From the NCBI GenBank assembly GCA_965249005.1, contig CBDFLD010000023.1, positions 1,116,001 to 1,180,000 on the forward strand: a stretch of 64,000 nucleotides of DNA. Reading direction: 5' to 3'. The DNA comes from CBDFLD01 sp965249005 (lineage in GTDB: Bacteria > Acidobacteriota > UBA6911). This document shows positions 43,949 through 52,756 of this stretch, piece by piece. The stretch's first letter is position 1, and every line of letters starts with the position of its first letter. Below the pieces are notes generated by a model, which had not been told where the DNA came from, searched no databases, and saw nothing but the letters and a program-made list of their open reading frames with translations. The position numbers were made by a program, and so were the translations under genes.

Positions 43949-45253
43949 GGTGATGTAACTTTGCTTGTGTAAAAAGAAAGAGGGTGTAAGTTTGGTTTTT
44001 TTGCTGCGATGGCAAAAACCAACTCCAAGAAAGGAGCTTACACCCAATGGCGAAATTAACACCGATGACCGAACAATTCCAACATTTCCTTGATGAGGTA
44101 AAAGAAGACTTTTGGGGAGATGTGTATAGCAAGACAAAGCTGGCGTGGAAACGGTATTTCGAGACTGAATCACAGCGGCAGAGAGACCGTTATTGTGGCT
44201 TTGGATGGTATGAAAGAGGTGGGCAGAGAAAGAGAGAGTACCGCAATGGATACTATGAACGGGACTTTGTGACCCGCTTTGGAACGTTACGGTTGCGGAT
44301 TGCCCGGAGCCGGAACAAGAATTTTCTCCCGAAGGGATTACAACGGTTTCAACGACGAGCTGACGAGGTAACGTTGCTGATACGAGAGGCGTTTCTCAGA
44401 GGAATCAGCACACGGACGGTGGGACGGATTGTGGCGATCATGACGGGAGAAGTTGTCAGTGCACAGACGGTATCGCAGCTGACACGAGAGCTAGATGAAG
44501 CAGTACAGCGATTTCACCGAGCTCGGTTGAGTGACGAATGGAAGACACTGTTTCTGGACGGAGTGAGTCTGAGGGTAAGACGTCCGAGTGGGCGGAAACG
44601 GGTGCAGATGCTGGTGGCCTACGGGGTGAGAGCGGATGGTAGCCGGCAGCTTTTGGCATTTATGCGCAGCAGTGGAGAGAGTCAAGCTGCCTGGGAAGGA
44701 CTCTTAGGAGATCTGTACCGGCGTGGTATAGAGGGAGATAACCTCGAGCTGATTGTGACCGACGGCTGTGCAGGTCTGGCAGCGGCCATTGAAACGATCT
44801 ATCCGAGAGCTCAGCACCAACGCTGCTGGGCACATAAGATGCGAAACATCGTCAATTCAGTCCGAAAGTGCGATCGAGACCAGATCAAGCAGGATGCACG
44901 GGCCATCTACCAGGCCGATAGCCGTCGGGATGCACTGACAGCTTTCAGGAGGCTGAAGCGTTGCTGGCACAAGGATTATCCGAAGATGGTGAATCGATTG
45001 GAGAAGGATCTCCCTGAGTTACTGGCCTTTTACAGCTTCCCACGGCCTCTGTGGAAGAAGCTACGAACCACCAACGTCATCGAACGCTGCTTCGTTGAGG
45101 TTCGACGGAGAACGCGTCCGATGGTTTGCTTTGTTAATGTCCAGAGTGTCGACAGAATCATTTACTCGATCTTCCATCGATTCAATCTCGATTGGAAGGA
45201 ACAACGACCAACTCGTACCCTCGACCTTTTTACACAAGCAGCTTGACATGACC
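43949..45253 (+). mobile_element. IS256-family insertion sequence, intact, 1305 bp
   Basis: The ends are inverted repeats of about 28 bp with 23 matches: both begin GGT[GC]ATGT and share TGCTTGTGTAAAAAG. The element is flanked by identical 8-bp sequences CTTCCAGT, as expected for IS256 transposition, and contains one intact transposase. Perfect duplication and intact frame point to a recent insertion. It landed in the 3' flank of the O-methyltransferase, 8 bp before the TTGACA of the suf operon promoter. Confidence 0.92.
44047..45246 (+). CDS. IS256 (Mutator-type) transposase
   Basis: A 399-residue DDE transposase. ERDFVTRFGTLRLRIARSRN is the N-terminal signature of the mutator group; LFLDGVSLRVRRP carries the first Asp, LIVTDGCAGLAAAIE the second Asp, QRCWAHKMRNI the typical C-x2-H, and TNVIERCFVEVRRRTRPM the region of the Glu. 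AGGAG lies 9-13 nt upstream of the ATG. No frameshift or internal stop is present. Confidence 0.93.
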   Translation: MAKLTPMTEQFQHFLDEVKEDFWGDVYSKTKLAWKRYFETESQRQRDRYCGFGWYERGGQRKREYRNGYYERDFVTRFGTLRLRIARSRNKNFLPKGLQRFQRRADEVTLLIREAFLRGISTRTVGRIVAIMTGEVVSAQTVSQLTRELDEAVQRFHRARLSDEWKTLFLDGVSLRVRRPSGRKRVQMLVAYGVRADGSRQLLAFMRSSGESQAAWEGLLGDLYRRGIEGDNLELIVTDGCAGLAAAIETIYPRAQHQRCWAHKMRNIVNSVRKCDRDQIKQDARAIYQADSRRDALTAFRRLKRCWHKDYPKMVNRLEKDLPELLAFYSFPRPLWKKLRTTNVIERCFVEVRRRTRPMVCFVNVQSVDRIIYSIFHRFNLDWKEQRPTRTLDLFTQAA

Positions 45254-45261
45254 CTTCCAGT
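45254..45261 (+). repeat. Target-site duplication, right
   Basis: CTTCCAGT, identical to 43941-43948. Confidence 0.8.
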
Positions 45262-45268
45262 CCCACCG

Positions 45269-45298
45269 TTGACAATTGTCACTATCTGCTGGTATTCT
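45269..45298 (+). promoter_or_regulatory. Candidate sigma-70 promoter of the suf operon
   Basis: TTGACA at 45269-45274, an 18-bp spacer, and TATTCT at 45293-45298. It is followed by the palindrome at 45323-45343 and the rrf2 start at 45392. Confidence 0.55.
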
Positions 45299-45322
45299 AG
45301 CCAAACGAATCGGGACTAATTT

Positions 45323-45343
45323 GGTACTGTATTTACCAGTACC
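45323..45343. promoter_or_regulatory. Candidate operator of the Rrf2-type regulator
   Basis: GGTACTG-N7-CAGTACC is a perfect inverted repeat just downstream of the candidate promoter and 48 bp before the regulator gene. The position is suited to repression by the Rrf2 protein encoded next, as in autoregulated iscR/sufR systems; binding is inferred. Confidence 0.5.
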
Positions 45344-45391
45344 ATCCGGCGCCATGGAGTAGGGGCAACAGGATAGAGGGAACTTAAGGAA

Positions 45392-45853
45392 ATGCTTCGA
45401 GTTACCAAATTGACCGACTACGGCATCGTGCTCATGACGCACTTTGCGGGCGCTGCGGGTAGCGAAAACCAGAGCGCGCGCGACCTTGCCTGTGAGGTCC
45501 ACCTCCCGTTCCCGATGGTCAGCAAGATTCTAAAAATCTTGGTTCGCGAGAATCTACTTGTTTCCGGTCGCGGAACCAAGGGCGGTTACAGCTTGGCTCG
45601 ACCACCGGAGGCGATCACGGTCGCCCAGATCATCAGCGCCCTGGAAGGCCCCATTGCCTTGACCGAGTGTACGGACAAGGTCAACGGAGACTGTGACTTG
45701 GAGCACTCGTGCGCCGTGCGCGACAACTGGCAGAGAATCAACGCTGCTATTAGCGAGGCGCTGGAAAAGATCACGCTGGCGGACATGCGCCAACCGCTGA
45801 CCTCTCATTCGGTTGAATTCAGTCCTAGTGTTCTAGAGGATTTTCGTGCCTAG
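45392..45853 (+). CDS. Rrf2-family SUF operon regulator
   Basis: A 153-residue winged-helix protein. KLTDYGIVLMTHFA, ARDLACEVHLPFPMVSKILK and LVSGRGTKGGYSLARPPE are the Rrf2 DNA-binding core and wing. Three Cys, C93, C101 and C107 (ECTDKVNGDC, EHSCAVRDNW), form the Fe-S ligand loop. It should sense Fe-S status and control the downstream suf genes; the match is to the SUF-system regulator branch (TIGR02944 type). The gene starts 29 bp before sufB. Confidence 0.92.
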   Translation: MLRVTKLTDYGIVLMTHFAGAAGSENQSARDLACEVHLPFPMVSKILKILVRENLLVSGRGTKGGYSLARPPEAITVAQIISALEGPIALTECTDKVNGDCDLEHSCAVRDNWQRINAAISEALEKITLADMRQPLTSHSVEFSPSVLEDFRA

Positions 45854-45881
45854 GCAGCTCCCTTCGCATTAGAAAGGCATC

Positions 45882-47321
45882 ATGAGCTCCAATATTCAGG
45901 ATTTTACCAACCAGGAATACAAGTACGGCTTTGTAACGGATATCGAGTCCGATTCCGCCCCCCCGGGCTTGAATGAAGACATCATCCGCTTCATTTCGGC
46001 CAAGAAAAGCGAGCCTTCCTTCATGCTCGACTGGCGGTTGAAGTCCTACCGTCACTGGTTGACCATGAAGGAGCCCCAGTGGCACAACGTGCATTATCCT
46101 CCCATCGACTACCAGTCGATCGTCTACTATTCCGCGCCGAAATCTCCGGGCGAGGGGCCGAAGAGCCTCGATGAAGTCGATCCCGAGCTACTGGAGACAT
46201 ATGAGAAGCTGGGAATCCCATTGAAGGAGCGGGAACTTCTTGCCGGCGTCGCGGTGGATGCCGTATTCGATAGCGTTTCCGTAGCCACTACCTTCAAAGA
46301 AAAACTGTCGGAGCTGGGGATCATTTTTGGCTCCTTTTCCGAGGCGGTCCACGAGCACCCCCAACTGGTGCAGAAGTACCTGGGCACCGTTGTGCCCTAC
46401 ACAGACAATTTCTTCGCCACCCTGAACTCCGCGGTCTTCAGCGACGGCTCTTTCTGTTACATCCCCAAGGGTGTACGTTGCCCCATGGAGTTGTCGACCT
46501 ATTTCCGGATCAACGCCGCCTCGACGGGCCAGTTCGAGCGAACCCTGATCGTGGCCGACGAGGGCTCCTACGTCAGCTATCTCGAGGGCTGTACCGCACC
46601 AATGCGGGATGAGAATCAGCTGCATGCCGCGGTGGTCGAACTAGTTGCGTTGGGCGATGCACAGATCAAATACTCCACTGTTCAGAATTGGTACCCGGGC
46701 GACAAAGAGGGCAAGGGTGGGATTTACAACTTTGTCACCAAGAGAGGGGCGTGCCTCGGGGACCGGTCCAAGATTTCCTGGACCCAGGTCGAAACCGGTT
46801 CGGCCATTACCTGGAAGTACCCCAGCTGTATTTTGAAGGGAGATGACTCGATCGGAGAGTTCTATTCCGTGGCGATGGCCAACAATTATCAGCAAGCCGA
46901 TACCGGCACCAAGATGATTCATCTGGGGCGGAATACGCGCAGCACGATCATCTCCAAGGGCATTTCGGCCGGGCATGGGCAAAACACGTACCGCGGCATG
47001 GTGAAGATTCAAAAGAACGCGAAGGATGCGAGGAATTACTCGCAATGCGACTCGCTCTTGATCGGAGACAAGTGTGGCGCTCACACATTTCCCTACATCG
47101 AAGTGAAGAACGCCTCCGCTCAGATGGAGCACGAGGCGTCGACCTCGAAGATTGGCGAGGATCAGATCTTCTATTGCCGTCAGCGAGGACTGTCCATGGA
47201 AGAGGCAGTCTCGGTGATCGTGAACGGATTCTGCAAAGAGATTTTCAAAGAGCTTCCGATGGAATTTGCGGTGGAAGCACAGAAACTGCTTGGGGTCAGC
47301 CTCGAAGGAAGCGTGGGGTAA
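45882..47321 (+). CDS. sufB: Fe-S cluster assembly scaffold protein SufB
   Basis: A 479-residue SufB of typical length. YKYGFVTDIESDSAPPGLNE is the family N-terminus; STYFRINAASTGQFERTLIV, YLEGCTAP and DRSKISWTQVETGSAITWKYP follow; the C-terminal parallel beta-helix includes CDSLLIGDKCGAHTFPYIEV with the conserved Cys. SufB forms the SufBC2D complex on which clusters are built. The gap to sufC (115 bp) holds a low-complexity CCGCTTT/CCGCTGT stretch. Confidence 0.96.
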   Translation: MSSNIQDFTNQEYKYGFVTDIESDSAPPGLNEDIIRFISAKKSEPSFMLDWRLKSYRHWLTMKEPQWHNVHYPPIDYQSIVYYSAPKSPGEGPKSLDEVDPELLETYEKLGIPLKERELLAGVAVDAVFDSVSVATTFKEKLSELGIIFGSFSEAVHEHPQLVQKYLGTVVPYTDNFFATLNSAVFSDGSFCYIPKGVRCPMELSTYFRINAASTGQFERTLIVADEGSYVSYLEGCTAPMRDENQLHAAVVELVALGDAQIKYSTVQNWYPGDKEGKGGIYNFVTKRGACLGDRSKISWTQVETGSAITWKYPSCILKGDDSIGEFYSVAMANNYQQADTGTKMIHLGRNTRSTIISKGISAGHGQNTYRGMVKIQKNAKDARNYSQCDSLLIGDKCGAHTFPYIEVKNASAQMEHEASTSKIGEDQIFYCRQRGLSMEEAVSVIVNGFCKEIFKELPMEFAVEAQKLLGVSLEGSVG

Positions 47322-47436
47322 CGCGCTTTCCGCTTTCCGCTGTGCGCTGTCCGCTTTCAATTCCATAAAGGGTCGGCTGACGATCAAGATAGTGTAATCA
47401 CAAAGCTTCATTAATCAGCGAGGGAACGGATAGCGA

Positions 47437-48186
47437 ATGTTGGAAATCAAGCAACTCTGCGCCAATGTAGGTGAAGCGGAAATTTTGCACGGAATCAACT
47501 TGCAAGTTCGACCCGGCGAGGTTCACGCGATCATGGGGCCGAACGGCTCGGGCAAGAGCACCTTGGCCAAGATCATCGCCGGCCGCGAAGGGTACGAGAT
47601 CACGAGTGGGGAAATCCTTTACGATGGCAATGACTTGCACGATCTCCTGCCGGAGCAACGCGCATGTGAAGGAATCTTCCTGGGCTTTCAGTATCCCGTC
47701 GAGATCCCGGGCGTGAACAACACCTACTTTCTCAAGGCGGCTCTCAATGCGCAGCGTAAGTATCGGGGTCTCGAAGAGCTTGACGCGATAGACTTTCTCG
47801 CCCACGTCAAAAACAAGATGAAGCTTCTCGATATGGATGAAGCTCTGATCAACCGTCCGGTGAACGAGGGCTTTTCGGGCGGAGAGAAGAAGCGGAACGA
47901 GATATTTCAAATGATGGTTCTGAACCCCCGGCTGGCCATCCTGGACGAGACCGATTCCGGCCTCGACATCGATGCCCTGAAGATCGTCGCCGACGGAATC
48001 AACGCATTCCACGGAAAAGAGAACGCCGTGGTACTCGTGACCCATTATCAACGGCTCCTCAACCATATTGTGCCCGACAGAGTTCACGTTCTGGTCGAGG
48101 GCCGCATCGCGAAGTCCGGGGGCAAGGATCTCGCGCTGGAGCTCGAGGAGAAGGGATACCGTTGGGTCGGGGAGCCCGTCCTATGA
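47437..48186 (+). CDS. sufC: SUF ATPase SufC
   Basis: A 249-residue ABC ATPase. MGPNGSGKST is the Walker A motif, the Q-loop lies in FLGFQYPVEIPG, NEGFSGGEKKRNEIFQ is the signature, and LAILDETDSGLDIDAL the Walker B, with the SufC-specific sequence. It powers conformational change of SufBC2D in the cytosol. Its TGA overlaps the sufD start (ATGA). Confidence 0.96.
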   Translation: MLEIKQLCANVGEAEILHGINLQVRPGEVHAIMGPNGSGKSTLAKIIAGREGYEITSGEILYDGNDLHDLLPEQRACEGIFLGFQYPVEIPGVNNTYFLKAALNAQRKYRGLEELDAIDFLAHVKNKMKLLDMDEALINRPVNEGFSGGEKKRNEIFQMMVLNPRLAILDETDSGLDIDALKIVADGINAFHGKENAVVLVTHYQRLLNHIVPDRVHVLVEGRIAKSGGKDLALELEEKGYRWVGEPVL

Positions 48187-49511
48187 TGGATCTGGTTAGA
48201 GAGCAGGATCTCTATTTGGACGAGTTCACTCCGCTGCACTCTCTTTTGCCGGGGGCGGACGTTCCCTGGCTCCGGGAGGCGCGCAGCGCCGCGATCGAGC
48301 GGTTCGGCGAGCTAGGGTTTCCGACTACAAAGCACGAGGAATGGAAATACACGAATGTCGCGCCCATTGCGAAGCGAAGCTTCAAGCCGGCGCGACTGGG
48401 CAACCGGTCGCCGCGATCGTCGGAGCTGTACGAGCTCTCGTTTGCGGGTCTCAAAGGTACCCAGTTGGTTTTTGTCAACGGTCACTACTCCGACACCCTT
48501 TCGAGCTTTGGAGCTCTCCCCCGTGAGGTAAGCGCCGGTAGCCTGAGCGCCGCCATCCATCGGGATCCATCCGTGCTGGAGCCGTATCTATCCCGTCATG
48601 CCCGGTGCCAGGACAGCGTTTTTACCGCGTTGAACACCGCGTTCATGAGTGAGGGGGCCTTTGTCTACATTCCCAAGGGTATGGTGCAGGAGGAGCCGAT
48701 TCATCTCCTTTTTATTTCGTTTCCCGAGCAGGAGGCGGCGGTGACCCACCCCAGGAACCTCATCGTGCTGGAACCCGGCAGCCAGGCCACGATCATCGAG
48801 ACTTATGCGGGGTCGGATACGGGGTTGAACGGCCAGACATACCTCACCAACGCCGTGACCGAGATCGTCGCGGGAGAGTCCTCGTTTCTCGAACACCTGA
48901 AGGTGCAGCGAGAAACCGACCAGGCCTTTCACATTGGCACGATCTACGCTCACCAGGGCCGGGGCAGTACGCTGAAGTCGCATTCGTTTTCCGTGGGCGG
49001 CTCCCTTGTTCGCAGCGATATCGAAGTGGTTCTCGACGACGAGGGAGCGGAGTGTAGTCTCAACGGTCTATTTGTTGGCGATGGAAACCAGCATGTGGAT
49101 CACCACACGAGCATCGAGCACGCGAAGCCGCATTGCAGTAGCCGCCAGCTATACAAGGGGATACTAAACGGGGTTTCCACGGGAGTATTCAACGGCAAGG
49201 TCAAGGTACAGCCAGACGCTCAGAAGAGCAATGCCCTGCAGACGAACAACAACCTGCTGCTCTCGGAAAAAGCGACCATCAATACGAAGCCGCAGCTGGA
49301 AATCTATGCCGACGACGTGAAGTGTGCGCACGGAGCCACGATCGGTCAGCTCGACGAGGAGGGACTCTTCTATATGCGCTCCCGGGGAATCGATGCGGTC
49401 TCGGCGCGGAATCTGATGATCTATGCCTTTGCGAGCGAGATGGCCGAATGCGTCAAGGTCTATCCGCTGCAGTGTTATCTCAACAACGTTCTACATAGAC
49501 AGGTGTCGTGA
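48183..49511 (+). CDS. sufD: Fe-S assembly protein SufD
   Basis: I use ATG 48183-48185 (442 residues), which overlaps the sufC stop by four bases; the in-frame upstream start lies inside sufC. Family markers are TKHEEWKYTNVAPIAKR at the N-terminus, FVNGHYSDTLS, GSTLKSHSFSVGGSLVRSDI, VDHHTSIEHAKPHCSSRQLY with the conserved His-Cys region, and the terminal RSRGIDAVSARNLMIYAFAS. It pairs with SufB as scaffold subunit. Confidence 0.94.
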   Translation: MMDLVREQDLYLDEFTPLHSLLPGADVPWLREARSAAIERFGELGFPTTKHEEWKYTNVAPIAKRSFKPARLGNRSPRSSELYELSFAGLKGTQLVFVNGHYSDTLSSFGALPREVSAGSLSAAIHRDPSVLEPYLSRHARCQDSVFTALNTAFMSEGAFVYIPKGMVQEEPIHLLFISFPEQEAAVTHPRNLIVLEPGSQATIIETYAGSDTGLNGQTYLTNAVTEIVAGESSFLEHLKVQRETDQAFHIGTIYAHQGRGSTLKSHSFSVGGSLVRSDIEVVLDDEGAECSLNGLFVGDGNQHVDHHTSIEHAKPHCSSRQLYKGILNGVSTGVFNGKVKVQPDAQKSNALQTNNNLLLSEKATINTKPQLEIYADDVKCAHGATIGQLDEEGLFYMRSRGIDAVSARNLMIYAFASEMAECVKVYPLQCYLNNVLHRQVS

Positions 49512-49531
49512 GCCATCCAGGAGAAGCATCG

Positions 49532-50779
49532 ATGAAATCAGCTCGAGCTGCCGACGCCTCCACGTTCGATGTGGGGAGGATCCGCGCCGACTTCCCCATT
49601 CTGGAGCAACGGGTTCACGGGAAACCTCTCGTGTACTTGGACAACGCCGCAACCAGCCAGAAACCCCGCAGGGTCCTGGATGCTCTCATGAACTTCTACA
49701 ACGCCGACTGCGCGAACGTTCATCGCGGGGTTCATATCCTGAGCGAGCGGGCCACCCATGCTTATGAAGGGACCAGAGGAAAAGTCCGCCGTTTCATCAA
49801 TGCCGGCGCAGAGCACGAGATCATCTACGTTCGCGGTACAACGGAGGGGATCAACCTCGTCGCACACAGCTATGGCCGGGAAAAAGTGAAAGAGGGGGAC
49901 GAGATCCTCATATCGGCCATGGAACACCACTCCAACATCGTCCCCTGGCAGATGCTGTGCGAGGAAAAGGGCGCGCACTTGCGCGTGGTGCCCATCAACG
50001 ATAAGGGAGAGCTCATCTGGGAGGAGTACGAGCGTCTCTTGGGCTCCAGAACGCGACTGCTCGCCGTGACGCACGTGTCGAACGCACTCGGAACGGTCAA
50101 TCCGATCAAGAGAATGATCCAGCTGGCTCACGATCGGGACGTACCCGTTCTCGTCGATGGCGCCCAGGGGATTCATCATACCAAGGTGGACGTCAGGGAC
50201 CTCGGGTGCGATTTCTACGTTTTTTCGGGTCACAAGATGTACGGGCCGACCGGCATTGGTATCCTCTACGGCAAAGAAGAACTACTGGAGTCCATGCCAC
50301 CCTACCAGGGCGGGGGCGACATGATCAGTTCGGTCTCGTTCGAAAAGACGATCTACAACAAACTTCCTTACAAGTTCGAGGCGGGCACACCCAGCATCGC
50401 AGAGGGAATCGGGTTGGGAGCGGCGGTCGAGTACTTGGAATCGCTCGGGATCGACAAGATCGCTGCCTACGAACAGGAATTGCTCGCATACGGTACGGAG
50501 GCTCTGTCCAGCGTTTCCGGTGTGCGACTCATCGGTACCGCAATGGAGAAGGCGAGCGTTCTTTCTTTTGTGCTGGAGGGAGTTCACGCCCACGATGTTG
50601 GAACCATTCTGGACCAGGAGGGAATCGCTGTTCGCACGGGCCACCACTGCGCGCAGCCGGTCATGGATCGTTACAACGTCCCGGCAACGGCACGAGCGTC
50701 CTTGGCGATCTATAACACGCGCGAAGAGATCGACGCTCTAGCCAAGGGATTACGCAACGTTAGTGAGGTGTTTCACTGA
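49532..50779 (+). CDS. sufS: Cysteine desulfurase SufS
   Basis: I prefer ATG 49532 (415 residues), with AGGAGA 7 nt upstream, over a GTG at 49508 that overlaps sufD. It is a class V PLP enzyme: YLDNAATSQKP at the N-terminus, SAMEHHSNIVPWQ, FSGHKMYGPTG with K235 as the PLP lysine, and RTGHHCAQPVM with active C373. It releases sulfur from cysteine and hands it to SufU. The TGATG junction with sufU overlaps by one base. Confidence 0.95.
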   Translation: MKSARAADASTFDVGRIRADFPILEQRVHGKPLVYLDNAATSQKPRRVLDALMNFYNADCANVHRGVHILSERATHAYEGTRGKVRRFINAGAEHEIIYVRGTTEGINLVAHSYGREKVKEGDEILISAMEHHSNIVPWQMLCEEKGAHLRVVPINDKGELIWEEYERLLGSRTRLLAVTHVSNALGTVNPIKRMIQLAHDRDVPVLVDGAQGIHHTKVDVRDLGCDFYVFSGHKMYGPTGIGILYGKEELLESMPPYQGGGDMISSVSFEKTIYNKLPYKFEAGTPSIAEGIGLGAAVEYLESLGIDKIAAYEQELLAYGTEALSSVSGVRLIGTAMEKASVLSFVLEGVHAHDVGTILDQEGIAVRTGHHCAQPVMDRYNVPATARASLAIYNTREEIDALAKGLRNVSEVFH

Positions 50780-51225
50780 TGTCGGACCTCCGGGAGCTCT
50801 ACCAGGAAGTCATTCTGGACCATTACAAACGGCCGCGGAATTTTCGTGCGATCGAGGGAGCGATGCGATCAGCGAAGGGATTCAATCCTCTCTGCGGAGA
50901 CAAGATAGACATTTATCTGGATATCCGGGATGGGATAGTCATGGACGTCTCCTTCCAGGGCTCCGGGTGCGCGATCTCGACGGCTTCTGCCTCGATGATG
51001 ACCGAAAACCTGAAGGGCAAAACCGAAGAGGAAGCTCGGCGAATCTTCCTGGGCTTTCACGAGCTGCTCACGGGTCAGGCGGATCCGGATCCGGAGACCT
51101 TGGGAAAGCTTGCCGTCTTCTCAGGTGTTCGAGAGTTTCCTGTACGTGTCAAATGCGCGACTCTGGCGTGGCATACCTTGAAAGCCGCCATAGAAGGACA
51201 AGGCGAGACAATAGCCACCGAATAG
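50779..51225 (+). CDS. sufU: SufU sulfur-transfer/Fe-S scaffold protein
   Basis: A 148-residue IscU-fold protein of the SufU type. Its ligands are C39 and D41 (NPLCGD), C64 (GSGCAIS) and C126 (RVKCATLAWH), with the SufU-specific insertion between the second and third Cys. It accepts sulfur from SufS. The pairing SufS-SufU without SufE is characteristic of Firmicutes, Actinobacteria and Acidobacteria-like lineages. Confidence 0.94.
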   Translation: MSDLRELYQEVILDHYKRPRNFRAIEGAMRSAKGFNPLCGDKIDIYLDIRDGIVMDVSFQGSGCAISTASASMMTENLKGKTEEEARRIFLGFHELLTGQADPDPETLGKLAVFSGVREFPVRVKCATLAWHTLKAAIEGQGETIATE

Positions 51226-51259
51226 TGGCGAGCAGTTTTAGACCCCGAGGAATCGAATC

Positions 51260-51712
51260 ATGGTTGAGACGAATGATACTCCGGACGCAACGCGAAACGA
51301 GGTAGCCGAGGAGCCGGTGCGCGAAAGCGATGCGCAGGAGGCGACCGGTGGGGAACCGCCCTCCGTGGAGGAGCCATCCCCCGCAGGACAATCATCAGAG
51401 GACGCGACCGACCCGCTCAAGGAAAAGGTGATCGAGGTGATGCAGACGATCTTCGACCCCGAGATCCCGGTGAATGTTTACGAGCTGGGCCTTGTATACG
51501 GAATCGATGTCGATTCGTCCGGAGCCGTTGTTGTGCGCATGACTCTTACCTCCCCGGCATGCCCCGTGGCCGGCAGTCTCCCCCCCGAAGTGGAAGCCAA
51601 GGTGCGGGGGGTCGAAGGCGTCACTTCAGCCAAGGTCGATCTTGTCTGGGACCCACCCTGGAATCCCGAGCTGATGTCGGAAGCCGCAAAACTACAGCTG
51701 GGGATGTTTTGA
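51260..51712 (+). CDS. sufT: SufT / DUF59 (MIP18-like) Fe-S protein
   Basis: A 150-residue protein. The first 55 residues are acidic and probably disordered. The DUF59 domain follows: QTIFDPEIPVNVYELGLVYG, RMTLTSPACPVAGSLPPEV with the reactive Cys, and VDLVWDPPWNPELMSEAAK. SufT proteins help Fe-S maturation and cluster delivery. GAGGAA precedes the ATG. It is the last gene of the suf operon, 34 bp after sufU, and a hairpin-rich element follows at 51733. Confidence 0.92.
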   Translation: MVETNDTPDATRNEVAEEPVRESDAQEATGGEPPSVEEPSPAGQSSEDATDPLKEKVIEVMQTIFDPEIPVNVYELGLVYGIDVDSSGAVVVRMTLTSPACPVAGSLPPEVEAKVRGVEGVTSAKVDLVWDPPWNPELMSEAAKLQLGMF

Positions 51713-51732
51713 CGCCGGGTCCGATTAAAAAC

Positions 51733-51840
51733 TAGGGACGTCCCCCACGTTTACCACGTTTTTTCTCCAATGCCCGCTCCGCAGATTGTGACGAGAAGAG
51801 AGGGGAACGGAAAAACCGGTAAACGTGGTGAACGTCCCTA
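51733..51840. repeat. 108-bp element with long inverted ends, possible suf terminator
   Basis: TAGGGACGT and CACGTTTACC at the left match GGTAAACGTG and ACGTCCCTA at the right in inverse order, with short mismatched gaps. The element follows sufT by 20 bp and is followed by CTTTTTTG, so it could end the suf transcript. It has the form of a REP/MITE. Confidence 0.6.
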
Positions 51841-51907
51841 CTTTTTTGCTAAGCAGTGGACGACGCACAGCGCTCAGCGCAAGACGCGCAGCGCATGACG
51901 GAAAGCG

Positions 51908-52720
51908 CTAATGCTTTCGGCGCGATTCGGGCTCCTGGATCGCGAAGGGGGGTGTTTCCTCTTGGAGCCGCAGGAGCAGATTGCGATTGCGGGAGAAGCT
52001 CGAGATGAGACTGGGAAGCTTGCTACTGAGATCGAGGCCCAAAGCTCCCTGGTAGTCGACCGTCTTCAGTGCGGCGAGGGTTTTCTCGAGCGCGCCGGAG
52101 GTCAGGCGGCCATCGAGCAATGCCCAATGACGGTCCTTCCTGCCGTCGTTGTCGTTGAATTGAATGTACCCCAATCGATCGCGTGCGGTCTCGATTGCCT
52201 CCCACGCATTTTCTTTTGTCAGAATCGTGTGCCCGACATCCAGAAGAAGATAGAGATTGGCGCTGCCGGAGCGACCAATAAAATCGATTACGTCACTTGC
52301 CTTTGACAACGCTGCACCCGGAACGTGTTCGAGGCAAAGTTTGATCTCGCGCTGGGCCGCCTCCTCGGACAACGTCAGGATGGTGTCTTCGAACCCAGAA
52401 CGCTGCTTTTTCTGGCGGCACGATCGGACGGCGGCCACCTTTGCCTCCAGCGAGCGGGCCGCGTCCAATCCACGCTTCAGAAAATCCAAAGTCTTTCCGC
52501 TGGAGGAAGAATCCCACGAGCCGTTCCCCGATAAGGAGTGGTCCAACGCGACACAGGAGACCATGAGGCCCAGGTCTTTCTGCGCGTTACGTGCTTGTTC
52601 CTCGGCCAACGTTGCGGGGGTGACATCGATATAATGAAACGCCGTCTGCTTGATCTGATTCAGAACGGCGAGAATCGGAGTTTTGTAGGCCCAGAGGCTT
52701 GCCGAAGGTAACAGGCTCAT
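51908..52720 (-). CDS. Sugar phosphate isomerase/epimerase (xylose isomerase-like TIM barrel)
   Basis: A 270-residue AP-endonuclease-2 superfamily TIM barrel. Key parts are LCLEHVPGAALS (Glu ligand), YLLLDVGHTILTKENAWEA (Asp/His), GYIQFNDNDGRKDRHWALLDG (Asp) and GALGLDLSSKLP at the last strand, where the usual Glu is Asp. AGGAGA is 8 nt from the ATG. It would interconvert sugar epimers or act on inositol-like substrates. It is isolated between two repeat elements. Confidence 0.75.
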   Translation of the reverse strand: MSLLPSASLWAYKTPILAVLNQIKQTAFHYIDVTPATLAEEQARNAQKDLGLMVSCVALDHSLSGNGSWDSSSSGKTLDFLKRGLDAARSLEAKVAAVRSCRQKKQRSGFEDTILTLSEEAAQREIKLCLEHVPGAALSKASDVIDFIGRSGSANLYLLLDVGHTILTKENAWEAIETARDRLGYIQFNDNDGRKDRHWALLDGRLTSGALEKTLAALKTVDYQGALGLDLSSKLPSLISSFSRNRNLLLRLQEETPPFAIQEPESRRKH

Positions 52721-52756
52721 GTCCAGAATCTCCTGAATGTATCAGCTGTCATCGCT

